Origin: Leptobrachium leishanense
Taxonomy: Eukaryota > Chordata > Amphibia > Anura > Megophryidae
NCBI GenBank assembly: GCA_009667805.1
Contig: CM019069.1
Span: 99,421,204 to 99,485,203 of the forward strand
DNA length: 64,000 bases
Direction of reading: 5' to 3'
The position numbers were made by a program, and so were the translations under genes. Within the stretch, counting starts at the first letter, position 1. Every line of letters begins with the position of its first letter. Below are positions 54,005-64,000 of the stretch, piece after piece. The notes beneath the pieces were generated by a model, which was not told the origin of the DNA, ran no database searches, and was given only the letters and a program-made list of their open reading frames with translations.

Positions 54005-56152
54005 ACCCGGAGTCGAAGTGATCCCTGAAATAATCTCCACTAAAGCTCTGAAAAGAACACGAGGAAGAGTCTCAGTCAGCGTGTGCAATGTGTCTGATTC
54101 TCCAGTAGTCCTTAAAGCACGAATGCCTATTGGGCAGGTAGAGTCCGCTACGCCCCTCTCCACCGATTTAGGAGGGGGAGTGGATAAAGAGATTCCAGAT
54201 GAAAGATTCTACCCCAAAGACGCTCCCATCTCATCCGAGTGGAAGAAACGTCTTCAGTCTCAAGTTTTGAAGTGGAGAGAACTGTTCTCGAAAGATGAGT
54301 TCGACGTGGGCCTAGCTAAAAGTACTGAACACCGCATTCGATTACAAGAGGACAAGCCGTTTCGTGAAAGGTCAAGACGAGTTCCGCTGGGAGACTTAGA
54401 TGATCTGCGAGAGCAGCTGAATGAATTGCAAAGAACCAAGGTGATCCAAGAGTCCAGGAGTCCATACGCATCTCCAATAGTGATGGTCCGGAAGAAGAAC
54501 GGTTCTGTCCGCCTATGCATAGACTACCGCACATTGAACCGGAGAACCATCCCAGACCAATATGCTACTCCTCGGATAGAAGATGCCTTACAGTGTTTGT
54601 CTGGAGCAAAATGGTTTAGCGTGCTAGACCTGCGAAGTGGGTATCACCAGATACCAATGCATCCCGAAGACAAAGAGAAAACTGCGTTCATCTGTCCGCT
54701 GGGGTTCTTTGAATTCAACAGAATGCCTCAAGGCCTTACGGGGGCTCCAGCCACGTTCCAACGGCTGATGGAGAAGACAGTCGGGGACATGAATCTGATC
54801 GAAGTATTAGTGTACCTGGATGACATAATCGTGTTTGGGAAGACTCTGGAAGAGCATGAGCAACGTTTGGAGAAGGTCTTGAAGAGGCTCCACGAAGAGG
54901 GATTGAAACTGTCTCTGGAGAAATGCCAATTCTGTCTGCCGTCTGTTACGTATCTGGGACATGTGGTCTCAGCAGAAGGTGTTTCGACAGATCCTCGGAA
55001 GTTGGAGGCCGTAGCTTCTTGGCCCAGACCCAGAAACGTCACTGAACTTAGATCTTTCTTGGGGTTCTGCTCTTATTATCGAAGATTTGTAGGAGGATTC
55101 GCGAAGATAGCTCAACCACTGAACAAACTCCTACAGAAGGAAAACACCGAAGAAAGCTGCAAGGCCTCTGACCGAAACCCGTCAGCTCCAGGGCCAAGGA
55201 AAGCTCGAGAGTCCATACAGGGCGAATGGACTAGTCAGTGTGAAGGTGCTTTCCTGAAGCTAAAAGAGAGTCTAACTCAAGCTCCTGTCTTGGCCTATGC
55301 GGACCCTCACAAGCCGTATGAGTTACATGTGGATGCCGGCAGAGAAGGTCTAGGAGGAGTCCTGTATCAGGAGTATGGCGGATTGCTGAGGCCTGTAGCG
55401 TACGTGAGTCGGAGCCTTACGCCTTCTGAAAAGAACTATCCTACCCACAAGTTGGAGTTCCTAGCCTTGAAGTGGGCAGTGGTAGACAAGTTAAAAGACT
55501 ATCTGTACGGAGCCGAGTTTGTGATAAAAACGGATAACAATCCCCTTACCTATGTTCTTACTACTGCGAAACTGGACGCAACGGGACATCGGTGGTTGGC
55601 CGCTCTGTCAGGGTTCTGGTTCAGCCTGAAGTATCGCCCTGGGGTGAATAACCGAGATGCTGATGCTTTATCGAGAAGACCCTACACTACAGAATGGACT
55701 CAGTTAACTCCAGACGGGGTGCAAGCTTTGTGTCAAGGAGCAGAGCGCCGGGTAAAGGGAGGGATTGAAGCGGAGGCCATAGGAGTTATGGCTGCGGCTG
55801 TTCCTGAGTTTTACTGTAACCCTACACAATTGAGGGATGAAAGTCTACCTACCTTTTCAAAACAAGACCTGAAGGCGGATCAGGCCAGAGACCCTTTGAT
55901 TGCATTGACCATAAAGGCCCTAACTGCGAACCAGCGGGAAATTCTGCTGACCAATTCCCCGGATGGAGCCAGATTGGTCTACAAAGAGTGGGAACGGTTG
56001 AAGATGTTGGATGGGGTGGTCTACCGAAGGGGCCCCTCGACAAGCGCTGAAGAGACTCAACAGCTATTCCTTCCCACTAAGCATAGAGAAAGTGTGCTGC
56101 GATCGTTACATGATGAGCATGGACATTTGGTGCTGAAAGAACTTTTAAGCTG
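54002..56152 (+). pseudogene. pol: gypsy copy C reverse transcriptase and RNase H
   Basis: One open frame from 53,949 to 56,183, homologous to pol from about 54,002. RT blocks are complete: VIQESRSPYASPIVMVRKK, LCIDYRTLN, WFSVLDLRSGYHQI, FEFNRMPQGLTGAPATF, YLDD at 54,813-54,824, LSLEKCQF, YLGHVVS. RNase H has YELHVDAG, KLEFLALKWA, TDNNPLTYVL and NRDADALSR. The end reaches the integrase zinc finger (HRESVLRSLHDEHGH) and breaks by a one-base frameshift at about 56,150. RT and RNase H look enzymatically complete, but without the upstream frame they would not be made as a Gag-Pol fusion. Confidence 0.9.
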
Positions 56153-57013
56153 GTGCGAGACAGATTCTATTGGCCTTGTATGAGAGCTGAAGTGGAAAGT
56201 TACTGCCATTCCTGTCTGAGGTGTATTCAGAGGAAGACTCTACCAACCCGAACCGCTCCAATGAGCCATCTACAGAGTCAGGGACCCATGGATTTGGTGT
56301 GCATTGACTTCCTGTGCTTAGAGCCGGATGCTAGCGGGCAAGGGAATATTCTGATAGTGACTGATCATTTTACCCGTTACGCCCAAGCCTTTTCCACGAA
56401 AGATCAACGCGCTCCGACAGTAGCCAAAGTTCTGATGGAAAAGTTCTTTGTTCACTACGGCCTGCCGAGGAGAATACACTCTGATCAGGGTAGAGACTTT
56501 GAAAGCCGACTTGTTGGACAATTGTTGGAACTGTTGGGAATCCAAAAGACCCGAACTACACCATACCACCCTCAAGGTGATGCTCTGCCTGAAAGGTTTA
56601 ATCGCACGCTGCTGAATATGCTGGGAACTTTACCAAACATAGAGAAGCAGAGTTGGAGTCGTCACATAGCTACTCTGGTGCATGCATATAACAGTACGGA
56701 GAGTGATGCAACTGGATACTCACCGTACCGTCTTATGTTCGGAAGAGAAGCCCGACTGCCGGTTGATTTGGCGTTTGGGTTATCTTTAGATCAGACGTCG
56801 GTAGCTTCCCATAGAAACTACGTGGATAGACTTCGGAAGAACCTGGCTTCTGCGTTTGAACAGGCCCGTTTGACCTCAGGAAACAGGGAGCAAAGGAACA
56901 AAAGGAACTATGACTTGAAAGTTCGGATACAAGATCTACAACCCGGTGATAGGGTTTTGTTGAAGAACTTGGGTGCTGCTGCGAGGCACAAGTTGGCGGA
57001 TAGATGGAGTTCT
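56153..57013 (+). pseudogene. pol: gypsy copy C integrase, disrupted at both ends
   Basis: Integrase of Ty3/gypsy type. The zinc finger ends with CHSCLRC, and the DDE core has CIDFLCLE, IHSDQGRDF and ALPERFNRTL (Glu). A helical region (YNSTESDATGYSPYRLMFGR) and a C-terminal GDRVLLKNLG barrel follow. The His pair of the zinc finger lies in the preceding frame. A CR1-like insertion at about 57,014 interrupts the C-terminal domain after SSQVYIV. The rest resumes at 57,460. Confidence 0.9.
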
Positions 57014-57458
57014 CAAGTTTACATTGTACATAGTTACATAGTTACATAGTTATATAGGCTGAAAAAAGACATGCGTCCATCGGGTTCAGCCTCTCCCACA
57101 TAACCTACTGCTGTTGATCCAAAAGAAGGCAAAAAACCCAGTCTGAATGCTTGCCAATATGCAACATACTGGGAAAAAATTCCTTCTTGACCCCAGAATG
57201 GCAGTCAGATTTCTCCTTGGATCAAGAAGCTTTTACCCACATATTAAATATTATAACCCTTAATATTCTGTGTCTGCAGGAAGTCATCCAGTCGTTTTTT
57301 AAAAGTCTGTACAGACTCTGACCCAACCACCTCAACAGGCAGAGAATTCCACAGCTTGATTGTTCTCACCGTAAAATAACCCTTCCTATGCTTTAAGCTA
57401 AATTTTCTTTCTTCCAGTCTAAATGGATGACCCCTTGTCCTATGTATAGTCCTGCCGG
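57014..57458 (-). mobile_element. CR1-like LINE 3' end in gypsy C integrase
   Basis: The plus-strand left edge is (CATAGTTA)n, the tail repeat of a minus-strand CR1-like element. The minus strand carries the RT C-terminal wording (GH-F-L, YFTV-R, LWNSLPVEVV) with breaks. The insertion lies between VYIV and the GLPVYQI of the integrase. It is a different subfamily from the copy at 28,056. Confidence 0.78.
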
Positions 57459-58204
57459 GTCTGCCGGTGTATCAAATCTGGCCGGATGGAAAGGCTGGGC
57501 CTCTTAAGAACTGGCACCGGAATCATTTGTTACCTTTGAGAGAGGCTGTGAGGATGCCAGTTGGGGACGAACTGCCTCTGCCAAATCCGCCTGCTCCACG
57601 TTTGCCTCCTGTTACTCGGTCTCAACAGACCCGGGTTGTCGAAGAGAGCGAAAGAGACAGTGAAGAAGAGAGTTATTGTCTGGACTGGATGCGCTCACCG
57701 GAGCCTGAGGAGGTTGTCGTTGTTCCTGAGCGGTGGGAGAGTAACTTGAGGCCTGAAGCTCCTGAGTTTCTGCTGGAAGTCCCTGAGACTGTTGAAATCC
57801 CTGAAGCTCTTGAATTTCAGTTGGGAGTCCCTGAGGCTGCTGGAGTCCCGGTAGCTCCGGAAGTTGAAGCTTATTCAGGTGATTATAGTTCTATGCCTTC
57901 ACTGGAGGGATCATACTCTGAAGAAACGTCTGCTCCAGTGGTAGAGAGAAGGACTGAGCCGGCACCTATAGTACTTCCACCTGAAGAGGAACTGATTGAG
58001 CTTGAACCAAAGCGCTCTGTTCGATCGCCCCAACGACTCACCTACGACTCACCAGGACATAGCACTGAAGAGGCCATCACCACAGTACAGAGGTTGCCCG
58101 AAGTGTCTGCTATGTTAGCTGAGGTAGCACAAAACATGAGTCAGCTTGAAGAAGTGTATCTAACCCACTGTATGTTTGCTGCCAACCCTGTATATGTTAT
58201 CTAA
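57459..58204 (+). CDS. pol: gypsy copy C integrase tail and Glu/Pro-rich extension
   Basis: It continues the integrase (VYQIWPDGKAGPLKNWHRNH) and then runs for about 200 residues rich in Pro, Glu and Val (PEAPEFLLEVPETVEIPEAL) before a leucine-rich end (MLAEVAQNMSQLEEVYLTH) and TAA. The same end is preserved in copy B (49,113-49,275), so the extension belongs to the family. Its role is unknown. Confidence 0.8.
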
Positions 58205-58261
58205 TTGTATTGAAATGTAAATGTAACTGTTGTACCTCCTTGGAGAGACCCAAGAGTTCTA

Positions 58262-58273
58262 GGAGGGGGAGAG
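58262..58273 (+). other. polypurine tract of gypsy copy C
   Basis: GGAGGGGGAGAG lies immediately before the 3' LTR, the plus-strand primer site. It is the counterpart of 49,334-49,345. Confidence 0.85.
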
Positions 58274-59147
58274 TGTAGCGCTGTGTTTAAATCTTACTGT
58301 GGCAGTACCTATTTGGCCACCGGGGGGAGACAAGCGCGATCAGAGACACTGAACATGGGGACTACATTCCCGGCGTGCTTTGCAAACAGACAGGAAGTGG
58401 GTGGGACACAGATGCTGTACATCCTGAGCCTCGTGGAGAACGCGCCAGAGCGCGCCAGGGAGTGCATGGAAGAGGACGCAGTGCTGCTGAGCGCGAATCG
58501 TGACCAGGCCGGAGCGCAAGTGTGGCCTATGAGGAATTGAGTGGGGTTATCCTGCCTTGCCAGAAGGAGCCTTACCCACCGGCCATCACCACCAAGTGTA
58601 TTCCAGACAAGCTGAGGACCCCGAGTAAGGAGTACCACGAGTCCAATGGATGGGAGAGCAGGCGGTAGCTGTACAAGTCTGGGCTGAAACACAGAGAGCC
58701 TGAATATTGATCCAACAGTCGGTATCCCAGCCCGGAGCCAAGCGGAGAGACGTCCTGGGTCAGCGGAGCCTCGGTGATCAGCGGATGGGTGAGAGGCCTC
58801 CAAGGCCGTTTCCACAAAAGTTCCAGCACGCTGTTGTTTATTTCTGAAACCCTTATATTATTTTATCTGCGCGTTTCTCGTAATTACGAAGCATTGTATA
58901 TTTTTCTACTGAGTCGCGTTTTCCAGAAATACGAAGTCTCACATTTCTTTTTTCCCGCTGAGCGTTTACGGCAATACGAAATACTGTAAATATATCTACG
59001 AACACCGTGTCTTATTATATGCCTTTTACTTCAGTAAACTATATAATTTATAAAATCCACAACGGTGCTGGAGTATATTTATTCCCTAGTGCGGGGAGAC
59101 TGACCCGTGGTTCATTTTCAGCGGCTCCTCCGGGAGTGAGCGCTACA
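58274..59147 (+). repeat. 3' LTR of gypsy copy C (874 bp)
   Basis: It matches the 5' LTR of the same copy except for a deletion of about 160 bp after CTGAAACCC (near 58,852) that removes the CAGGGCCCCAACGTGACTAG segment. Outside the deletion only scattered substitutions are seen, which points to a fairly young insertion that later lost the segment. Confidence 0.9.
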
Positions 59148-60377
59148 CCTGTTCCCACTGGCAATGCACAGCCAGTCATGCCTGTTCCTACTGGCAAGGA
59201 GAAGCCAGGCCTGTCTGAAGTTGGCTGTGTGCCATCCACAATGTCCGTTCCTGGCGGGAAGCTAGTTTTGAGTCAGTCTGCTGATATGTCTGAGTCTCCT
59301 GTATCTGACTGTCTAGTGCACCCAGAGACTGGCTATAAGCCAGAGCACCCTACGACTGGCTATAAGCCGGGGTGTTCAGTGTCTGGCGAGGTGCCAGAGA
59401 CCCTTGAATGTGGCTATAAGCCAAGGGATTCCCTGTCGGTCAGTTTTGAACACAGCAGTGAGATCTTAAGATTTAACTTCATGCCTCTTGTGGGCCAAGA
59501 GCCCTTCATGCCGGGCTACGAGCCAGCTGTGCCAATGCCGAGCTACAAGCCAGCTGTGCCAATGCCGAGCTACGAGCCAGCTGTGCCAAGTGTGGGTGCT
59601 GAGCCCTTCCTGCCAAGTGTGGGCGCTGAGCCCTCCAGGTTTAATTTGGGCGCTGAGCCCTCCATGTCTAATTTGGGCAATGAGCCCTCCATGTCTGTTT
59701 TGGGCAATGAGCCCTCCATGTCTGTTTTGGGCAGCGAGATGCCAACCGTGCCCGATGCTGGTGAGCTGCCAGTCCTTCCAGTTATGGGCAATAAGCCCTT
59801 CATGTCTAGTTTTTTCACTGAGACCTTCATGTCTGTTTATACTGGCGAGCTGCCAGTCATGCCAATGCCGAGCCACGATTTGGCTGCGCCCATGTTGAGC
59901 TGCAAGGCAGCCATACCCACGTTGAGTTTCAAGGAAGCTGTGACCAAGTTGGGACTTAAGTCAAGTCAGGAAACCACTGTACCCATGTCTCACAGTGGTC
60001 CCAGTAAGGCCAAACCCAGCTGTGGGTTCGCAAAAACCAGGTCTGCTCCCACCGATTCCCTGTCATGTGAGGTGGTCACCAAGTCCAAGTCTCGATCAAG
60101 GAGGAGAAGAAAAAAGGGTACTAACTCTAATCTTTCTGGTTCTGAGGATGCCACGATTCGCTCTGGGTCCGAGGAGGCCAAGCACCTTTCTGGTTCCGAG
60201 GAGGCCACGCTCCAATCTAACTCAGAGGATGTCTTACTCCGCACATGTCTCGAGGAAATCCAGCAAGATGGTGGCTTAACTGGTACCTTGATTCCTGAGA
60301 CACGTCGTGTTCCTAAGGGGTATATGCGAACGCCTTCTGGGTCATTGTTACGTGAGACGCACTGGGCAGTGCTCTAG
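59148..60377 (+). CDS. proline-rich repeat ORF, downstream part
   Basis: The open frame of 410 codons continues the 33-bp repeat frame (PVPTGNAQPVM) interrupted by gypsy C. In order: Ser/Pro-rich text with GYKP repeats; PMPSYEPAV, SVGAEP and LGNEPSMSV repeats; a region with LPVM and LSCKAAIPT; a basic KSKSRSRRRRKKG cluster at about residue 320; and three SGSEEA repeats before a stop. I recognise no enzyme or fold. Tyr-Lys-Pro and Gly-Asn-Glu-Pro tandem words suggest a disordered protein. It may be the gag-like or accessory ORF of another LTR element, or an orphan repeat-derived frame. Confidence 0.55.
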   Translation, partial: PVPTGNAQPVMPVPTGKEKPGLSEVGCVPSTMSVPGGKLVLSQSADMSESPVSDCLVHPETGYKPEHPTTGYKPGCSVSGEVPETLECGYKPRDSLSVSFEHSSEILRFNFMPLVGQEPFMPGYEPAVPMPSYKPAVPMPSYEPAVPSVGAEPFLPSVGAEPSRFNLGAEPSMSNLGNEPSMSVLGNEPSMSVLGSEMPTVPDAGELPVLPVMGNKPFMSSFFTETFMSVYTGELPVMPMPSHDLAAPMLSCKAAIPTLSFKEAVTKLGLKSSQETTVPMSHSGPSKAKPSCGFAKTRSAPTDSLSCEVVTKSKSRSRRRRKKGTNSNLSGSEDATIRSGSEEAKHLSGSEEATLQSNSEDVLLRTCLEEIQQDGGLTGTLIPETRRVPKGYMRTPSGSLLRETHWAVL

Positions 60378-60671
60378 AGATACCCTAACATTATACGATG
60401 GTTCGAAAAGGAGGACTTTGAGCATCTGTATGATTCCGACGGAGAGCTATTGTGACAGATTTCCATGATCTGTTTTCCTAACACCGTCTGCCATGTTTTT
60501 GTCTTGGGTGCCCGTGAGGTCACCCGTAAGAGAGGGGGTTATGTCACATCTCGGTCCTGCCCCCTGCTGGTTGTAGCAGGGATTCATGTTTTCTGGTTTT
60601 CTTGTTCAGGCTCTGCAGACCATTCCCACAGGGCTGAAGGTCTACAGTCACATGATCTGCTTAGCCCTATA
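60378..60671. other. interval between proline-rich ORF and Tc1
   Basis: It contains TGTGACAGATTTCC at 60,452, which looks like an LTR start, but no polypurine tract precedes it and no partner was found. It continues after the Tc1 element at 62,294. No gene is seen. Confidence 0.35.
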
Positions 60672-60673
60672 TA

Positions 60674-62291
<1,618 letters not shown>

Positions 62292-62545
62292 TATAGGGCC
62301 AACGAGGCATTTGATCCTTGGATCAGGATAGACTAGGTCTGAGATCCTCTGAGTCTTTGTTAATTCTAGTTCATGTTCTGATATCTGTGTATGACTCCTT
62401 GGCTCTGGTTTCTGGTTATTCTCTAGTCTGCTCCCTAAGTAATATTGCATTATTGATATCTCGTGTATGACCTGATTTGGTTTCTGGAACTTCTTCTGTA
62501 TGTATCTTGTCTGTTTAGTTTTGTCTGTACGTGTCTAATTCATTT

Positions 62546-62875
62546 GTTTTCACTCTACAGGCATTTGGCCACGAAGCCATATGGTGTGAGTGATTTCCAG
62601 GGCTTTGTCTGAACTCCCTGGCTGGGAGTGTGAGGATTTGCATTGTGCTGCATTCACGTATCAAGTTCTGTTTTGCATCGTATTGCATTCGTGTTTTTAA
62701 GTTCAGGTGTTTTCACTTTAAAGGCGTTTGGTCACGAAGCGATATGGTGTGAGTGATTCCCAGGGCTTTGTCTGAACTCCCTGGCTGGGAGAGTGGGGAT
62801 TTGCATTGTGTTGCATTATTGTACATTCACATATCAAGTTCTGTCTTGCACTATAGGATTCACATTTTTCAAGTA
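62546..62875. repeat. direct duplication of about 164 bp
   Basis: CACGAAGC(C/G)ATATGGTGTG, GAGTGATT(T/C)CCAGGGCTTTG and CTGAACTCCCTGGCTGGGAG occur twice, at about 62,569 and 62,733, with the surrounding TTTCACT and GATTTGCATTGTG. It is probably part of the flanking LTR element. Confidence 0.8.
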
Positions 62876-62969
62876 TTGGGTCCTGTCCTGCAGTGTGTAA
62901 TAACAGAAATAACAACAGGGGTTAACAAGAGAATGGTCAGAGGCAACGCAAGTGGGTCTGAAGGCCAGG

Positions 62970-63125
62970 GAAGTGTGTCACCCGTATGCCAGGGATCAAC
63001 AGCCAGGAGAGTAGTCAGAATACAAGCCAAATATACAGTACACAGAATTAGGAAACAGCAATACATAGAGTATGTCTGGATTGCTCTCACCAAGCGGCAT
63101 GGCTGGAAACGGTGGAGATGTGACA
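62970..63125 (-). repeat. LTR of a reverse-strand gypsy-like element (one edge)
   Basis: On the minus strand the LTR begins TGTCACATCTCC at 63,125, directly after a polypurine tract (63,126-63,140, CTTTGAGGGGGGTAC). A TGTCACC at 62,977 could be its other edge, which would make it very short. That boundary is uncertain. Confidence 0.5.
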
Positions 63126-63867
63126 GTACCCCCCTCAAAGGGCAACCACTGGGTACCTAGCACGCATACAAGACAAGAGAAAACCAGAAGCATAACATGA
63201 ATAGTCACCAGAAATCTTTGACGTGAAAGTCCCATTCTCACTCGTCACTATCCTCCAGGGCATGCCAAGCACATGACCCTCATTCTTGAACACTGTCAGG
63301 TGTTCTTTGCTTATCAGCATCCCGTTTGGCATCAGGATATAGTCCTTGAGAAACAGGCCTAGATTCTGGGATTCTAGAACCAGACAGCCCGGCCATAGTT
63401 TTCACCCTACCAGGTTGGCTAGGACAGGCCACCTTTGTCCATCTCCTCCTGAACGAGACCTGGAAGAGACCTCACCACAGGTCATAACTATGGCGAGGGC
63501 ACTGCCAGACTCTGCTACATGTGCCTTACCGCGTGGTTTGGCATCTTCAGACCCCAAGCTGGGTTTGACATCCTGGGACCTAGAGTTGGGTTTGGCATCC
63601 TTGGACCCACTACGGGATTATGCAACATTGGACCCACTGTGGGACTTGGGCACAATGGCCTTACTGTCAGAGACATGGCAGCCATACTACCAAACAGACA
63701 CGGTGGCATTGCTGCCTGTCAGGGAAATAGTGGCTCCAGTGTGGGACATGGGCACAGTGGCCTTACTGCCAGACTGAGACATGGTAGCTTTACAGCCATA
63801 CTGAGACAGAAACAGACTCGGGGAACACTAGCCCACCGCCTGGCATAGACCATGCGGCCTCAACTGC
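63126..63867 (-). pseudogene. reverse-strand gypsy-like internal remnant
   Basis: On the minus strand a frame ends at a TGA (SCMRARYPVVAL) that overlaps the polypurine tract, as in gypsy elements. Further upstream (63,520-63,700) the minus strand encodes repeats of the type LGPRMPNPTLGPRMSNPAWG, resembling in style the LGNEPSMS repeats at 59.7 kb. No gag or pol domain is recognised. Plus-strand frames here are shadows. Confidence 0.4.
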
Positions 63868-64000
63868 TAGGGATTGCACCGATACTAGTATCGGTATCGA
63901 TGCTGATACTGCCGTTTGCACGAGTACTTGGTACTCGTGCAAATGGCCCGATACATTCCCCCGATACCGGAAGCCAGCGCTGGGCTGGTTTGCCGGTATC
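63868..64000 (+). mobile_element. hAT-type MITE, left end only
   Basis: It starts TAGGGATTGCACCGATACTA and continues with GATACTAGTATCGGTATCG palindromic words. The TAGGGAT terminus and CCGATA-rich interior fit a widespread hAT MITE type. The right end lies beyond the window. Confidence 0.65.

Noticed and set aside
59466..59876. Minus-strand His/Trp-rich frame opposite the proline-rich ORF
   Set aside because: It is the antisense shadow of LGNEPSMS-type repeats and ends without similarity to anything.
60452..60671. LTR starting TGTGACAG
   Set aside because: There is no polypurine tract before it, no matching end and no second copy in the window.

Overview
The window is a stretch of vertebrate nuclear DNA, most likely from an anuran amphibian. 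The only recognisable host gene is a three-exon beta-globin gene at 22.7-23.8 kb with conventional intron phases. From memory of the family, its exon 2 reads most like ranid and bufonid beta chains. Nearly everything else is transposable-element sequence typical of frog genomes: hAT elements and MITEs, Tc1 elements, Ty3/gypsy LTR elements, L1, CR1-like and Rex1-like LINEs, and retroviral pol remnants. There is no operon structure, CRISPR array or prokaryotic feature.

Layout. 1-3617: one end of a hAT transposon in reverse orientation, dominated by 43-bp and 81-bp minisatellites. 3.7-5.2 kb: L1-type ORF1. 5.2-10.6 kb: Ty3/gypsy copy A (LTR, tRNA-Pro-type primer site, PNMA-like gag, protease, RT/RNase H), split by a MITE and cut off by a 32-bp array. 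11-16.3 kb: a reverse-strand LINE end invaded by a 1.1-kb foldback element and a 2.4-kb hAT-like element, then more hAT pieces. 16.8-18.4 kb: a compact L1 derivative with target duplication and poly(A). 18.9-21.7 kb: a giant palindrome filled with about sixteen 108-bp hairpin units and a nested 754-bp MITE. 22.5-23.95 kb: beta-globin. 25.0-30.7 kb: an L1 broken by a hAT element and rearranged by an inversion. 30.7-37.0 kb: a decayed hAT element with BED-finger transposase and a 71-bp promoter-proximal minisatellite. 37.5-40.6 kb: endogenous retrovirus pol on the minus strand. 40.6-42.7 kb: the 3' part of a second gypsy type with zinc knuckle, long proline-rich ORF, polypurine tract and LTR. 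42.7-50.3 kb: gypsy copy B, decayed, holding a Tc1 element that itself holds a probable solo LTR. 50.3-60.4 kb: a proline-rich repeat ORF split by gypsy copy C, the best-preserved copy. 60.7-62.3 kb: a nearly intact Tc1 element. 62.5-64 kb: remnants of a reverse-strand LTR element and the tip of a hAT MITE.

How the parts relate. Target-site duplications give a clear order of nesting: MITE in gypsy A; CR1 in gypsy C; gypsy C in the 33-bp repeat ORF; solo LTR in Tc1 in gypsy B; MITE in the hAT 3' region. The items most worth a second look are the PNMA-like gag family with its retrovirus-style tRNA-Pro primer site, the hAT-internal minisatellites, the palindromic hairpin array, the inversion shown by an inverted target duplication, and the long proline-rich ORFs carried by gypsy-like elements. 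All element coding regions except gypsy C gag and two proline-rich frames carry visible lesions. Family names rest on motifs read by eye; no database search was possible.
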